Origin: Bacteroidota bacterium
GTDB taxonomy: Bacteria; Bacteroidota; Bacteroidia; Bacteroidales; Porphyromonadaceae
Length of the DNA stretch: 64,000 bases
Direction: 5' to 3'
NCBI GenBank assembly: GCA_023389855.1
Contig: JAEWDZ010000003.1
Location: 95,356-159,355, forward strand
This document shows positions 17,815 to 26,751 of this stretch, one piece after another (position 1 is the first letter of the stretch; each line of letters opens with the position of its first letter). Under the pieces are notes generated by a model. That model ran no database searches, was not told where the DNA came from, and was given only the letters and a program-made list of their open reading frames with translations. The position numbers and the translations under genes are program-made.

Positions 17815-18683
17815 AAATAGGAATTATACAACAATCGAACACAGCCGATATTATACAAAATAAAACGCATCTTGCACTAAAAATTGAATCTCTCGCTTCG
17901 GTGGGAGCCGAACTGATCGTCTTGCAGGAGTTGCACAACGGCCTCTATTTCTGTCAAACGGAAGATACTGCTATTTTTGATTTAGCCGAGCCTATACCTG
18001 GGCCATCAACAGATTTTTTTGGTGACCTTGCGCGTTCTAACAACGTGGTATTGGTGCTCTCGCTCTTCGAGCGACGGGCTCCAGGTCTCTATCACAATAC
18101 GGCGGTAGTGATAGAAAAAGATGGTACTATAGCAGGTAAATACAGAAAAATGCATATTCCAGATGATCCTGCCTACTATGAGAAATTCTATTTTACCCCT
18201 GGCGACTTAGGTTTTCATCCTATAGCGACCTCTCTGGGCAAGCTAGGTGTACTGGTCTGCTGGGATCAGTGGTATCCCGAAGCAGCTCGTATTATGGCAC
18301 TCAGAGGCGCTGAAATTTTGATCTATCCTACTGCTATTGGTACTTCCTCTTTAGATTCTGTCGACGAGCAGCAGAGACAACTTGAGGCCTGGGTCACGGT
18401 ACAGCGTGGCCATGCTATCGCCAACAATCTATCCGTTGTAGCCGTCAATCGTACGGGCTATGAAGAGAGCCCTATAGCAGGGAACGAGGGAATCACCTTC
18501 TGGGGCAATAGCTTTGTGACTGGACCGCAGGGCGAGTTCTTGTGTCGCTTAGGCACAATGGAGGATACGGCAGTCGTGGAGGTCGATCTGAAAAGAACAG
18601 AAACAGTGCGCCGCTGGTGGCCATATCTGAGAGACCGCCGTATTGATGCTTACGATACGATATGCAAGCGTTTTGATGATTGA
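17811..18683 (+). CDS. aguB: N-carbamoylputrescine amidase
   Basis: This nitrilase-superfamily enzyme turns N-carbamoylputrescine into putrescine, CO2 and ammonia. The catalytic triad is placed by LIVLQELHNGLYF (Glu), GKYRKMHIPDD (Lys) and GVLVCWDQWYPEAAR (Cys). A C-terminal ERxxW-like segment reads ETVRRWWPYLRDRR. The ATG at 17811-17813 overlaps the aguA TGA, which implies translational coupling. Longer upstream starts would only read inside aguA. The product is 290 residues, normal for the family. It follows aguA directly in the pathway. Confidence 0.94.
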   Translation: MKIGIIQQSNTADIIQNKTHLALKIESLASVGAELIVLQELHNGLYFCQTEDTAIFDLAEPIPGPSTDFFGDLARSNNVVLVLSLFERRAPGLYHNTAVVIEKDGTIAGKYRKMHIPDDPAYYEKFYFTPGDLGFHPIATSLGKLGVLVCWDQWYPEAARIMALRGAEILIYPTAIGTSSLDSVDEQQRQLEAWVTVQRGHAIANNLSVVAVNRTGYEESPIAGNEGITFWGNSFVTGPQGEFLCRLGTMEDTAVVEVDLKRTETVRRWWPYLRDRRIDAYDTICKRFDD

Positions 18684-18687
18684 TTTT

Positions 18688-19512
18688 ATGTCTACACAGC
18701 TTATTTTAGCATTTTCACTTACGCTCATAGCAGGCCTCTCCACGGGTATAGGCAGTGCCATAGCCTTCTTTGCTAAGCGCACCAATTACTCTTTTCTGTG
18801 TATCTCCATGGGCTTCTCAGCAGGCGTGATGGTCTACGTCTCTTTTATTGAGATGATGCCCAGTGCATTGGAGCATTTTTCACACCATGCTACTGGCAAA
18901 TATCCTGCATTGTGGACCACCCTGAGTTTCTTTGGGGGTATCGCACTCATAGCGCTTATAGACCGCTTTGTGCCAAAGGCTGAAAACCCGCACGAAATGC
19001 CCAAGGAAGAGGATTTAGCTATGACGCAGTTAGCTCCGCATCACAAAGGCAATAAGATCGATAAGCGCATCTTGCGTGTAGGTCTATTTACTGCGTTGGT
19101 ACTCTTTATACACAACTTTCCCGAGGGTATGGTTACTTTTCTTTCTGGTCTGGAGGATGCTTCCGTAGCGATACCAATAGCCGTGGCGATAGCGATCCAT
19201 AATATACCCGAAGGCATCTCCGTCTCTGTCCCGATTTACTATGCCACGGGCAATAAGTCTTACGCTTTTTGGATTAGTTTTTTGTCGGGTCTTGCCGAGC
19301 CAGTGGGCGCGATTATTGGCTACCTGATCCTAGCTCCCTTTATCAATGATGTCACCTACGGTATCATATTTGCGGCGATAGCTGGTATCATGGTATTTAT
19401 TTCCTTAGACGAGTTGTTGCCTGCAGCGGAAGAGTATGGCAAGCATCACCAAGCAATATATGGCCTTATTATCGGTATGGCGGTAATGGCTCTCAGTCTC
19501 GTATTACTGTAA
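18688..19512 (+). CDS. zupT: ZIP-family zinc transporter
   Basis: The 274-residue inner-membrane protein has about eight hydrophobic helices and a His-rich loop in the middle (HHATGK, then APHHKGNK). The metal-binding helices carry [10 protein letters not shown] and [10 protein letters not shown], the hallmark of ZupT. It imports zinc and possibly other divalent cations. I chose ATG 18688, four bases after the aguB stop. An in-frame ATG at 18676 would overlap aguB and add MIDF. ruvC follows after 4 bases, so the gene is in one transcript with agu genes. No metal-regulator site is evident. Confidence 0.92.
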   Translation: MSTQLILAFSLTLIAGLSTGIGSAIAFFAKRTNYSFLCISMGFSAGVMVYVSFIEMMPSALEHFSHHATGKYPALWTTLSFFGGIALIALIDRFVPKAENPHEMPKEEDLAMTQLAPHHKGNKIDKRILRVGLFTALVLFIHNFPEGMVTFLSGLEDASVAIPIAVAIAIHNIPEGISVSVPIYYATGNKSYAFWISFLSGLAEPVGAIIGYLILAPFINDVTYGIIFAAIAGIMVFISLDELLPAAEEYGKHHQAIYGLIIGMAVMALSLVLL

Positions 19513-19516
19513 AGAT

Positions 19517-20095
19517 ATGGGAGTAAAAGCAGATCGCATAATACTAGGTGTAGACCCTGGCACGATCGTCATGGGTTACGCATTGATCGCCATCCATGCC
19601 AATAAACCGCAGCTACTGACAATAGGTGTAATAGATTTGGCTAAATTGGGCGATCCCTATCTGCGACTAAAGCGAATTCACGAGCGCATTACCGGCTTAA
19701 TTGACGAATTTCTACCTGATGAGATGGCAATAGAAGCTCCTTTCTTGGGGAAAAATATACAGAGTATGCTCAAACTGGGGCGTGCACAGGGAGTAGCTAT
19801 CGCTGCGGCCCTGTCGCGTGATGTGCATATTGCCGAATATGCCCCTATGCGTGTGAAGCAATCGATTACGGGCAATGGATCGGCCAGTAAAGAGCAAGTA
19901 GCGGCTATGCTCCAAAAGATCTTGCACCTACCCGACGACCAGATGCCCGCATCACGAGATGCCACCGATGGGCTGGCTGTAGCCTTGTGCCACTACTATC
20001 AGACGAGTAATCCTTTGGCCTCGACGACTAATGTGGTACGTAGCTGGGCCGACTTTGTGAAGCAGAACCCAGATAAAATAAAGCGCTTTTCATAG
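19517..20095 (+). CDS. ruvC: Holliday junction endodeoxyribonuclease RuvC
   Basis: RuvC cuts four-way junctions during recombination with RuvAB. Its 192 residues carry the acidic catalytic residues in [15 protein letters not shown] (Asp), [15 protein letters not shown] (Glu) and [14 protein letters not shown] (two Asp), plus the [15 protein letters not shown] loop that contacts DNA. The start is ATG at 19517, four bases after zupT. tgt follows after 34 bases. ruvA and ruvB are not in the window, which is common in this phylum. Confidence 0.95.
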   Translation: MGVKADRIILGVDPGTIVMGYALIAIHANKPQLLTIGVIDLAKLGDPYLRLKRIHERITGLIDEFLPDEMAIEAPFLGKNIQSMLKLGRAQGVAIAAALSRDVHIAEYAPMRVKQSITGNGSASKEQVAAMLQKILHLPDDQMPASRDATDGLAVALCHYYQTSNPLASTTNVVRSWADFVKQNPDKIKRFS

Positions 20096-20129
20096 TATTA
20101 CGACTCTCTAATAGAATTCTCTATAACTT

Positions 20130-21257
20130 ATGACTTTTGATATCATCGCCAACGATAAAAAGAGTAATGCTCGCCATGGTCTTATTACCACCGATCATGG
20201 CACCATACAGACTCCTATCTTCATGCCTGTAGGTACGGTGGGAAGTGTCAAGGCACTCACCATGGAGCAGGTACGCAGTACCAAAGCGGAGATTATCTTG
20301 GGCAATACGTACCACCTGTATTTACGTCCAGGCTTAGAGATACTGCGTCAGGCGGGAGGACTTCACAAGTTCAATACCTGGGAGCGGCCTATACTTACAG
20401 ATAGTGGCGGTTTTCAGGTCTTTTCCTTAGCTGACCGGCGCAAGATCGACCGACACGGTGTTACGTTCTCTTCGCATATCGATGGATCGCGTCATCTATT
20501 TACTCCTGAAAAGGTGATGGATATCGAGCGCGTCATTGGGGCGGATATTATCATGGCATTCGATGAATGCTGCCCAGGCGATGCCCCCATAGCATATGCT
20601 GCACAGTCCTTGGAACTTACAGAGTACTGGCTCGATAGGTGTGTAACCCGCCTTTCGGAGACAGACCCTCTTTATGGTCATCGGCAGTCGCTCTTTCCTA
20701 TTGTGCAGGGATGTGTATACCCCGAACTACGAAAAAGAGCGGCCGAAAAGGTAGCGGCTATCGATGCTGATGGCAATGCTATAGGCGGCTTGGCGGTGGG
20801 CGAACCAGTGGAAAAAATGTACGAAATGATCGCTATCACCAATGAGATATTGCCGAAAGATAAGCCCCGCTATCTCATGGGGGTGGGAACGCCAGCGAAT
20901 ATCTTAGAGGCCATAGCCCTTGGAGTGGATATGTTTGACTGTATTATGCCTACTCGCAATGGTCGCAATGGTCAGCTCTTCACCAAAGAGGGGATTATAA
21001 ATATTAAAAATAGCAAATGGAAAAATTGCTTTGACCCGATCGAAAGAGGGGGAGCTGCCGAGGTGGATGAAGTCTACAGCAGAGCTTATTTGCATCACCT
21101 CTTCAAAGCGCAAGAGATCTTGGCGCTTACTTTGGCCTCCGTCCATAATGTGGCCTTTTACTTGTGGCTCGTAGGCGAAGCCCGCCAGCATATCCTAGCG
21201 GGCGATTATGCTCTTTGGAAAGAGCAAATTATCCCCATACTGATGCAGCGTCTCTGA
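20130..21257 (+). CDS. tgt: tRNA-guanine transglycosylase
   Basis: Tgt swaps guanine 34 for preQ1 in tRNAs with GUN anticodons, the step before QueA (encoded at 1.0-2.3 kb). Motifs are FMPVGTVGSVKALT, ILGNTYHLYLRPG, LTDSGGFQVFSL (catalytic Asp region), AFDECCPGDAP, GGLAVGEP and MPTRNGRNGQLFT. The usual C-terminal zinc site, three Cys in a CxCxxC arrangement just before YSRAYLHHL, is absent: the aligned stretch is GGAAEVDEV. The later His (ASVHN) remains. I recall other Bacteroidetes Tgt proteins also lacking these cysteines, so this may be a lineage trait. The length of 375 is normal. Confidence 0.93.
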   Translation: MTFDIIANDKKSNARHGLITTDHGTIQTPIFMPVGTVGSVKALTMEQVRSTKAEIILGNTYHLYLRPGLEILRQAGGLHKFNTWERPILTDSGGFQVFSLADRRKIDRHGVTFSSHIDGSRHLFTPEKVMDIERVIGADIIMAFDECCPGDAPIAYAAQSLELTEYWLDRCVTRLSETDPLYGHRQSLFPIVQGCVYPELRKRAAEKVAAIDADGNAIGGLAVGEPVEKMYEMIAITNEILPKDKPRYLMGVGTPANILEAIALGVDMFDCIMPTRNGRNGQLFTKEGIINIKNSKWKNCFDPIERGGAAEVDEVYSRAYLHHLFKAQEILALTLASVHNVAFYLWLVGEARQHILAGDYALWKEQIIPILMQRL

Positions 21258-21760
21258 TTCGCTGTACGCTGTGAACATTCGCTTCTAGCACCAGCTCAGA
21301 AGCCCCCTATGATCTGCTAGATATCGGGCATAAGCCCTTGCGGCAAACGATACTATCTCCATCCATCCCCATGAGTCATTGTACTCATGAGTATTTTTTT
21401 CCTCTCTCGCAAGCAACCAAAAGGGGAGCAGAAAGTCGTATCTATTTCATTCTCTGTGAAAAGTATCACAAACAAAAAGAGAGCGAAGTCTTTTCGCATT
21501 TCTTGTACTCGTTTGGATTTCTATCCTCTCTCTTTTTTCTTTTTCGACGCATTCATTCAGATTGTTTCGAATCCTTGCTACTCCTTTATTTCTCTTTTCT
21601 AGCAGACCAACTGTAGAGTATCGTAACCTCTTTTTATCTTTTCCTGGCTCTTACTCCTCACGGAATTAGCTGTCTCTGAACAGCGTTCTTTATCCTTCCT
21701 TCAAGGAGAGACAAGTGTATTCGATCGACTTACCCATCCATCGCGATTAATCGCTTATCC

Positions 21761-21808
21761 GATTCGGATGCAGGAGAGATTTGATTCGGATACACCGCGG
21801 ATTCAATC
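21761..21808. repeat. Short direct repeat GATTCGGAT with a degenerate third copy
   Basis: GATTCGGAT occurs at 21761-21769 and 21783-21791, starting 22 bases apart. A related GATTCAAT is at 21800-21807. The same 9-mer appears inverted near 55.9 kb. The role is unknown. Confidence 0.5.
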
Positions 21809-21907
21809 CAGATCCACGAAAAAAAGATTCTAACTAAATAAATATCGTGAATATTGAAAAAACTCCTGCTTACGCACGAGTGATTTGTTTCTTTACGGAT
21901 AAAAAAA

Positions 21908-21925
21908 ATCCCCAGTACTGGGGAT
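21908..21925 (-). terminator. Palindromic hairpin, likely bidirectional terminator
   Basis: ATCCCCAGTACTGGGGAT is a perfect palindrome preceded by eight A and followed by CTTTTC, so it has a T tract on both strands. It lies 110 bases after the barrel gene stop. Confidence 0.65.
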
Positions 21926-22035
21926 CTTTTCACTTTATTATGCGAGAGAATTGGGCGGTATTCGCTATCGCTTGATGGCAAAAATAGAAAGGTTAACCGT
22001 TGTTTTGTGCCTAGGTAGCTGGAGGCATTGGTGTG

Positions 22036-22722
22036 TCATTGCTTCCTAGGCAACTCAAAGAGATAGGAAAGCTTGATGACAAAAGCTATCTCACTGGCAC
22101 GAGAGTATGCTTCCCCTATTTTCGTAGAGATCAGGTTATTGAAGCCCATATAGGCACGCGCATCGAATGCTATTTTGTGGCTCCCCATAGCGAAGGTAAC
22201 GGTAGGACCTGCAGTTAATCCCCATGCAAAGTGCCCTTTTATGGGATAGTCGTGGCGTTTTTGATCTATTTCGGTGAAAGAACCTTCATCGCTTATGCGT
22301 TGCTCCGCTATTCGGATGCCTATCTGCGGCCCAAAAAGCATACCAATCTGAAAGTGGCCGATAGGAATGTGGAGCGAAGCTAACAATGGCAAGTCGATAT
22401 AGTGCAGCCGTTGATGGTAGCGGAGAAGCGTTTCTTTGGTAGCGTCATAAACACGTTCGTTCCATCCTCTAAGAGAGTAGAGGAGTTCGCCATGGATTGC
22501 CGAGTAGCGGCTGTTGCTCAGTTCTGCTACAGCCCCGCAGGTAAATGCTTGATGCAATTCTTGCTGTACCGATGGGTTAAACCAGAGCATCTCTCCCAGA
22601 TAACCTACAGTACCCCCGATATGCCAATGGTTGATTCCCTCTTCTGCTTGAGCCTTTGCCTGCGCAGGGAGCAAGAGTAGGATGATGGATAGTAAGATAG
22701 ATAAAGGAAGGTACGCTTTCAT
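22036..22722 (-). CDS. Outer membrane beta-barrel protein (PorT-like fold)
   Basis: The 228-residue protein has a signal peptide (MKAYLPLSILLSIILLLLPAQAKAQ). A predicted eight-strand-like barrel follows with alternating patterns, such as YIDLPLLASLHIPIGHFQIGMLFGPQIG. This segment is typical of the Bacteroidetes porin/PorT-like outer membrane barrels, and the protein ends near a strand FVIKLSYLFEL. The specific function is unknown. It is the last gene of the glyS-FKBP-surE-lpxB-LysM run and starts 13 bases after the LysM gene, so it is most likely cotranscribed. A palindromic terminator lies 110 bases downstream. Confidence 0.7.
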   Translation of the reverse strand: MKAYLPLSILLSIILLLLPAQAKAQAEEGINHWHIGGTVGYLGEMLWFNPSVQQELHQAFTCGAVAELSNSRYSAIHGELLYSLRGWNERVYDATKETLLRYHQRLHYIDLPLLASLHIPIGHFQIGMLFGPQIGIRIAEQRISDEGSFTEIDQKRHDYPIKGHFAWGLTAGPTVTFAMGSHKIAFDARAYMGFNNLISTKIGEAYSRASEIAFVIKLSYLFELPRKQ

Positions 22723-22735
22723 AGCTTCGTATTGC

Positions 22736-24274
22736 CTAGAAGACTACCGATTGTTTCACGATTTTACCGCTTGGGGTATACTTAACAAAGAAGAGATTGG
22801 CCGAGCAAAAGGCTTTCTTCCCGTTGAGATTTCTAAATAAGAAGTCGTTTTGCAAGCCGTCACGGGGGACCTGGGGGAGCGACTTCGTGAAACCGATGCC
22901 ATAGGAGGCTAGAGCCCTAAGGAAATAGCGGGAAATATCGTAGCCCAACGCAGAGAATTTGGGATAGGTCTTATCGATGGGTTTGCTGAACCATGCTTGA
23001 TAATTCTTGATAAAGTTGATAGTCTCAGGCTGCGACTGGTCAAAGAAGAAAGCCGTATAGATTGTAGTATTGTAGGTACCTAATTTCTTCACGGTCTGTG
23101 CATCGTATGACTGCCACTGTGGATAGCCAAAGAGTGCTACTTTTTTAGCATCAATCTTTTCGCTCTCCAGTTTTCCGAAGAGGTTGCCCAGTACTGCAGG
23201 GGAGGCATCGTCTGGCATGAGGAGGAGGCGGTCGCCTCGGAGTACACTATTGTTAATCTTTTCAATAGCAAGATCTTCGAAGGGAATAGCCGCTTTTTTT
23301 AGTGCTGCTTTGATTTCCTTGACTACAGTGTTATGATTCTTTGTTTTTGTATTGATGAAGTAAATCTTTTTGCCTTTGGCAAGGGAGCAAAACGCGTGCG
23401 ACAAGAAAGGATATAAATCCTCTTGAGGTGTATTGAGGATGAATGTAGATGCCGAGGAATTGCTCGTGTTGCCGATCTCCGATACGAAGGGAGAAACGTA
23501 GATGATCCCTCTTTCACCTGTATAGCTGGAAAGCGCACTAATATCCTCTTTCGTTTGCCCTCCTATGACGATGTCTTTACCAATCAATTTTCCACTACTA
23601 ATAACTTGAAGAACATCTTTTGTGGCGGGTGTCGTATATAGATCTAAGTCAATGGATACCCCTCTTTTTTTTAGCTTGTGCATACCCATGAGGAAACCTT
23701 GGTAAAAGCGCATATAGCGATCGGGGTTTCCATCTTCTTTGATAGGTAGCAGCAGAGCTACTTTTACTTTGTTGAGGCTGTTCTCACTTACGACATATAT
23801 CTTGCTATCAATGGCATTGAGTGGGGTGCCGTCTGGCAGTGCTATACGGAGCTCCATGCCTGGTTTAATCTTTTCGGGATCGATGTCTGGATTATATTGC
23901 TTGAGGATCGTAGTAGGTATCTCAAATTTTTTGGCGATAGAGTAGAACGTATCCCCGCTGACTACCGTATAGGTGCCTGCATGTGCAGGAGGTATTTGGT
24001 TGATGGTATTGGGGAGGGCAGCATTCTGCACGGGTATTTTTAGAGTCTCTCCGATACGGATGCCTTTTTCACTACCAGGATTTAAGCGATAGATATCTTG
24101 CTCTTTCAGTCCATGGCTGCGAGCGATGGAGTATACAGTTTCTTTGGCTTTGACCTCATGGGTGATGTAGTCCTTACTGTTTTGCGCGGAAATCGGCATC
24201 GTAAAGGTCGCGAATAAGAAGAGAATGGATATTAATGCATGCTTATACGAATGTATATTGGATAGTTTTGTCAT
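22736..24274 (-). CDS. LysM-domain protein with a periplasmic-binding-protein-like domain
   Basis: The 512-residue exported protein has a signal peptide (ending PISAQ). Two LysM repeats that bind peptidoglycan follow: residues about 37-82 (HEVKAKETVYSIARSHGL) and 98-145 (YTVVSGDTFYSIAKKFEI). From about residue 165 to the end it has a type I periplasmic-binding-like fold (KVALLLPIKEDGNPDRYMRFYQGFLMG), as in LppC/LpoA-like and amino-acid-binding proteins. It probably works at the cell wall, perhaps in regulation of wall synthesis, but this is inference. It is 25 bases downstream of lpxB and 13 bases upstream of the barrel gene. Confidence 0.82.
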   Translation of the reverse strand: MTKLSNIHSYKHALISILFLFATFTMPISAQNSKDYITHEVKAKETVYSIARSHGLKEQDIYRLNPGSEKGIRIGETLKIPVQNAALPNTINQIPPAHAGTYTVVSGDTFYSIAKKFEIPTTILKQYNPDIDPEKIKPGMELRIALPDGTPLNAIDSKIYVVSENSLNKVKVALLLPIKEDGNPDRYMRFYQGFLMGMHKLKKRGVSIDLDLYTTPATKDVLQVISSGKLIGKDIVIGGQTKEDISALSSYTGERGIIYVSPFVSEIGNTSNSSASTFILNTPQEDLYPFLSHAFCSLAKGKKIYFINTKTKNHNTVVKEIKAALKKAAIPFEDLAIEKINNSVLRGDRLLLMPDDASPAVLGNLFGKLESEKIDAKKVALFGYPQWQSYDAQTVKKLGTYNTTIYTAFFFDQSQPETINFIKNYQAWFSKPIDKTYPKFSALGYDISRYFLRALASYGIGFTKSLPQVPRDGLQNDFLFRNLNGKKAFCSANLFFVKYTPSGKIVKQSVVF

Positions 24275-24299
24275 AGTCTTTCGGAAAATAAATAAAAAA

Positions 24300-25412
24300 C
24301 TATTGGTGGGGAGACTGTCGTTGTAATGCTTGAGCGACTTCTATCGAAGCCTTTTTTTCTTGAAGTAGCTCTCTAATCTTGGTATACCCCCTTTTGACTG
24401 TAAGGGCATGAAGGGTAACTTCTTGCAGTGCTGAAGCGATGTTTGCTGCCGTCGCTTCGGCCGAGAGCAACTCGGGTATGACCCGCTCGTTGGCAATCAG
24501 ATTGACAGGGGTGATGTACCGTATTGGCAGCATGTGACGGAATAGCCAGTTGATGATAAACCAACCCTTAGAACGGTACACAGCTACCGTTGGAGTGCCA
24601 ATGAGAGCAGCCTCGAGAGTGGCCGTTCCACTGGTAATAACTGCCATCTGAGCTGTTGATAGTAAAGCATAAGTAGAGGTATTGCTGAGCAGAATATTTT
24701 TGTCTTTAGGTATAAAGGAGGTATAAAACTCCTTAGCAATGCCTGGAGCCATGGCTATGCTCGCTTGATATTGGGGAAAGTAAGTAGCTACCGCTGCTAT
24801 CATAGTTGGTAGGTTTTCGCGTATTTCCTGTAGACGGCTACCGGGCAAAAGGGCTATCGTCTTGGGCTTTTCCTTCGTTGTATGAGTATCGCTATAGCTG
24901 CCAACTGCCTCTACGCAGGGATTCCCGACGAAAGTAGCCACAGCCCCTTCACGAGCAAAAAAATCCTCTTCGAAAGGAAATATCGCAAAGAGATTATGGC
25001 AGAGCCTATGTAATTTTTTGATACGCCCCTTGCGGGATGACCATACCTTAGGTAGAATGTAATAGCTGCGTATAGCTGTAGGGAAATGCTCCTCTGCGAA
25101 GGGGAGTAGATAACGCATACAAAAAGAAGAAGCATCTATCGCTATGACATGGTCTGGACAGAAATGCAGCATGGCTTCTTGCATTTTTCTTGCAGCACTG
25201 TGGATAGCTGGTAAATGCTTCAACACATTGATAATACCCATATAGGCAATATTTCTGTAGTGTACAGAGGGTGTCTTCTTGCATACTTCGGCCATTTTTT
25301 CTCCGCCAACGAATGCAAATGTCGCCTGCTCATCCAACTGTATGATAGCCTTCATCAGGTTGGATGCATGCAGATCACCAGAGGCTTCCCCTGCCACTAT
25401 GAAATAACGCAT
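24300..25412 (-). CDS. lpxB: Lipid-A-disaccharide synthase
   Basis: LpxB joins UDP-diacylglucosamine and lipid X to make the lipid A disaccharide at the inner face of the inner membrane. It starts with the signature FIVAGEASGDLHASNL, followed by FAFVGGEKMAE, a central IDASSFCMRY, and IALLPGSRLQEI and ITSGTATLEAALIGTPTVAVYR in the C-terminal donor-binding half. I chose ATG 25410-25412 (MRYFIVAGE); an upstream TTG would overlap surE. The 370-residue length is normal. It is 10 bases after surE, a pairing often seen in this phylum. Confidence 0.94.
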   Translation of the reverse strand: MRYFIVAGEASGDLHASNLMKAIIQLDEQATFAFVGGEKMAEVCKKTPSVHYRNIAYMGIINVLKHLPAIHSAARKMQEAMLHFCPDHVIAIDASSFCMRYLLPFAEEHFPTAIRSYYILPKVWSSRKGRIKKLHRLCHNLFAIFPFEEDFFAREGAVATFVGNPCVEAVGSYSDTHTTKEKPKTIALLPGSRLQEIRENLPTMIAAVATYFPQYQASIAMAPGIAKEFYTSFIPKDKNILLSNTSTYALLSTAQMAVITSGTATLEAALIGTPTVAVYRSKGWFIINWLFRHMLPIRYITPVNLIANERVIPELLSAEATAANIASALQEVTLHALTVKRGYTKIRELLQEKKASIEVAQALQRQSPHQ

Positions 25413-25422
25413 GATGTTGTGA

Positions 25423-26214
25423 TTATAAATGCTCGCGGTCAATATCCTTTTTCAGCTGGGCTAAGTAGTGGTAGTCGGTTAGCTCCAGTGTCAGCGGTGT
25501 GAGTACGGCATAGCCATCGTTGAGATAGTCGAAGTCATTGTCGGGCTCCTCAGCCTTGAGAGTTTTCTCTTGGTGTCCTTGCATCCAGTATACATTGTCG
25601 CCACTGGCGTTAGTAGAGACGGCATATTCGTCTACAAACTTTGTGACTGCTTGTCTGCATATCTTTAGCCCTTTTGGCTCCCCATTGGGGATGTTCAGAT
25701 TCAGCATCGTATGCTTGGGAATATCCATTGAGAGCATTTTCTCGGCTATTTTGTAGCCGTATTCCGCGGCGCAGGTCATATCGGCCAAAGGATCGTGATT
25801 GTTGAGTGAAACCGCTAGCGATGGAAGCCCCGCAATACAGCCTTCAAGAGCTGCTCCTACAGTGCCACTATAGAATACACAGATGCCGTCGTTACGCCCA
25901 TGGTTGATACCTGTAATGACGAGATCTGGACTCTTCCCTTTTTCGGCAAAGATCACGTTTAAGCCGATCTTGACACAGTCGGCAGGAGTTCCTGCAACAC
26001 TGTACCAAGTCTCGCTTTCGTTTTCTCGTACCTTGATAGGGCGAAGGGGAAGTGTAGAAGTGATCGCAGAAGAGGCTCCTGAGCGTGCCGTGTCTGGGGC
26101 CACTACTGTAATATGCCCCAGAGGAGCCAATTTTTTTACTAGTACGTTTATCCCTTTAGCAAAAATACCGTCGTCGTTAGATACGAGTATATCGATCGTT
26201 TTTTTTGTCGTCAT
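25423..26214 (-). CDS. surE: 5'-nucleotidase SurE
   Basis: SurE is a metal-dependent nucleoside monophosphate phosphatase and stationary-phase survival protein. The metal site is in ILVSNDDGIFAKGI. Further signatures are VVAPDTARSGASSAIT, SVAGTPADCVKIGLN and VITGINHGRNDGICVFYSGTVGAA. The length of 263 is normal. It lies between a FKBP lipoprotein gene (10 bases upstream) and lpxB (10 bases downstream), all on the minus strand and clearly one transcript from glyS. Confidence 0.95.
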   Translation of the reverse strand: MTTKKTIDILVSNDDGIFAKGINVLVKKLAPLGHITVVAPDTARSGASSAITSTLPLRPIKVRENESETWYSVAGTPADCVKIGLNVIFAEKGKSPDLVITGINHGRNDGICVFYSGTVGAALEGCIAGLPSLAVSLNNHDPLADMTCAAEYGYKIAEKMLSMDIPKHTMLNLNIPNGEPKGLKICRQAVTKFVDEYAVSTNASGDNVYWMQGHQEKTLKAEEPDNDFDYLNDGYAVLTPLTLELTDYHYLAQLKKDIDREHL

Positions 26215-26223
26215 AGCCAGAAT

Positions 26224-26751
26224 TTATTTTGCTTCTTCGGGGATGATACTATCCAAGCGTACATGAAATTTCAGGGCTGAATAGGCTGGAACATTGCCAT
26301 TTTCGCTACGACCATAGGCTAGGTACCAAGGGATGATGATTTCACTTTCTTCTCCTTGCTTCATATTTTGCAGGCCTATGGCCAAACCTGTGATGATGTT
26401 AGCACTGCTTCTACCAATGGAGAATGCGGCAGGATTCTCGCTATCGAAATTCCCTTCAATGAATTCCTTCTTTCCAGCTATAAATGAGGTCTCGTAGTGG
26501 ATTAGTATCCGTGAGGTCGCGATAGGATTTCGATCGCTCGTTCCCTCCATGAGCCTCTTCATATAGACATAAGCATTGCTGCCGTCTAGTGTTGCTTTGA
26601 AAAAGTTGCTACTATCGGCATAGCTGTTGAAAGCACGTTCATTTTCCAATCTCCATTGCGTCTGACTGCTTATGCGTTTGTCGCATGAGAGGAAACAAAC
26701 GAAAGAAAAAAGCAAGGAAAATGCAAGGATAGTAAGTTTATTGAACTTCAT
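26224..26751 (-). CDS. FKBP-type peptidyl-prolyl isomerase lipoprotein
   Basis: The 175-residue protein has a lipoprotein signal with lipobox FLSC, placing it in the envelope. A FKBP domain covers about residues 75-172, with ILIHYETSFIAGKKEFI, FSIGRSSANIITGLAIGLQNMKQGEESEIIIPWYLAYG and a final strand LKFHVRLDSI. It probably helps folding of exported proteins. Some residues that bind FK506 in classical members differ, so activity is not certain. Its start overlaps the glyS end by 14 bases. Confidence 0.87.
   Translation of the reverse strand: MKFNKLTILAFSLLFSFVCFLSCDKRISSQTQWRLENERAFNSYADSSNFFKATLDGSNAYVYMKRLMEGTSDRNPIATSRILIHYETSFIAGKKEFIEGNFDSENPAAFSIGRSSANIITGLAIGLQNMKQGEESEIIIPWYLAYGRSENGNVPAYSALKFHVRLDSIIPEEAK

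Larger units (their letters stand above)
21258..22035. other. Intergenic region between convergent tgt and the outer membrane barrel gene
   Basis: I find no gene I can support in these 778 bases; short open frames show no family signal. The region holds a short GATTCGGAT repeat group (21761-21808) and a bidirectional hairpin (21908-21925). Confidence 0.5.

Noticed and set aside
21338..21616. Open frame of 92 codons after tgt
   Set aside because: No family signal, odd composition, no start context, and no conserved neighbour.
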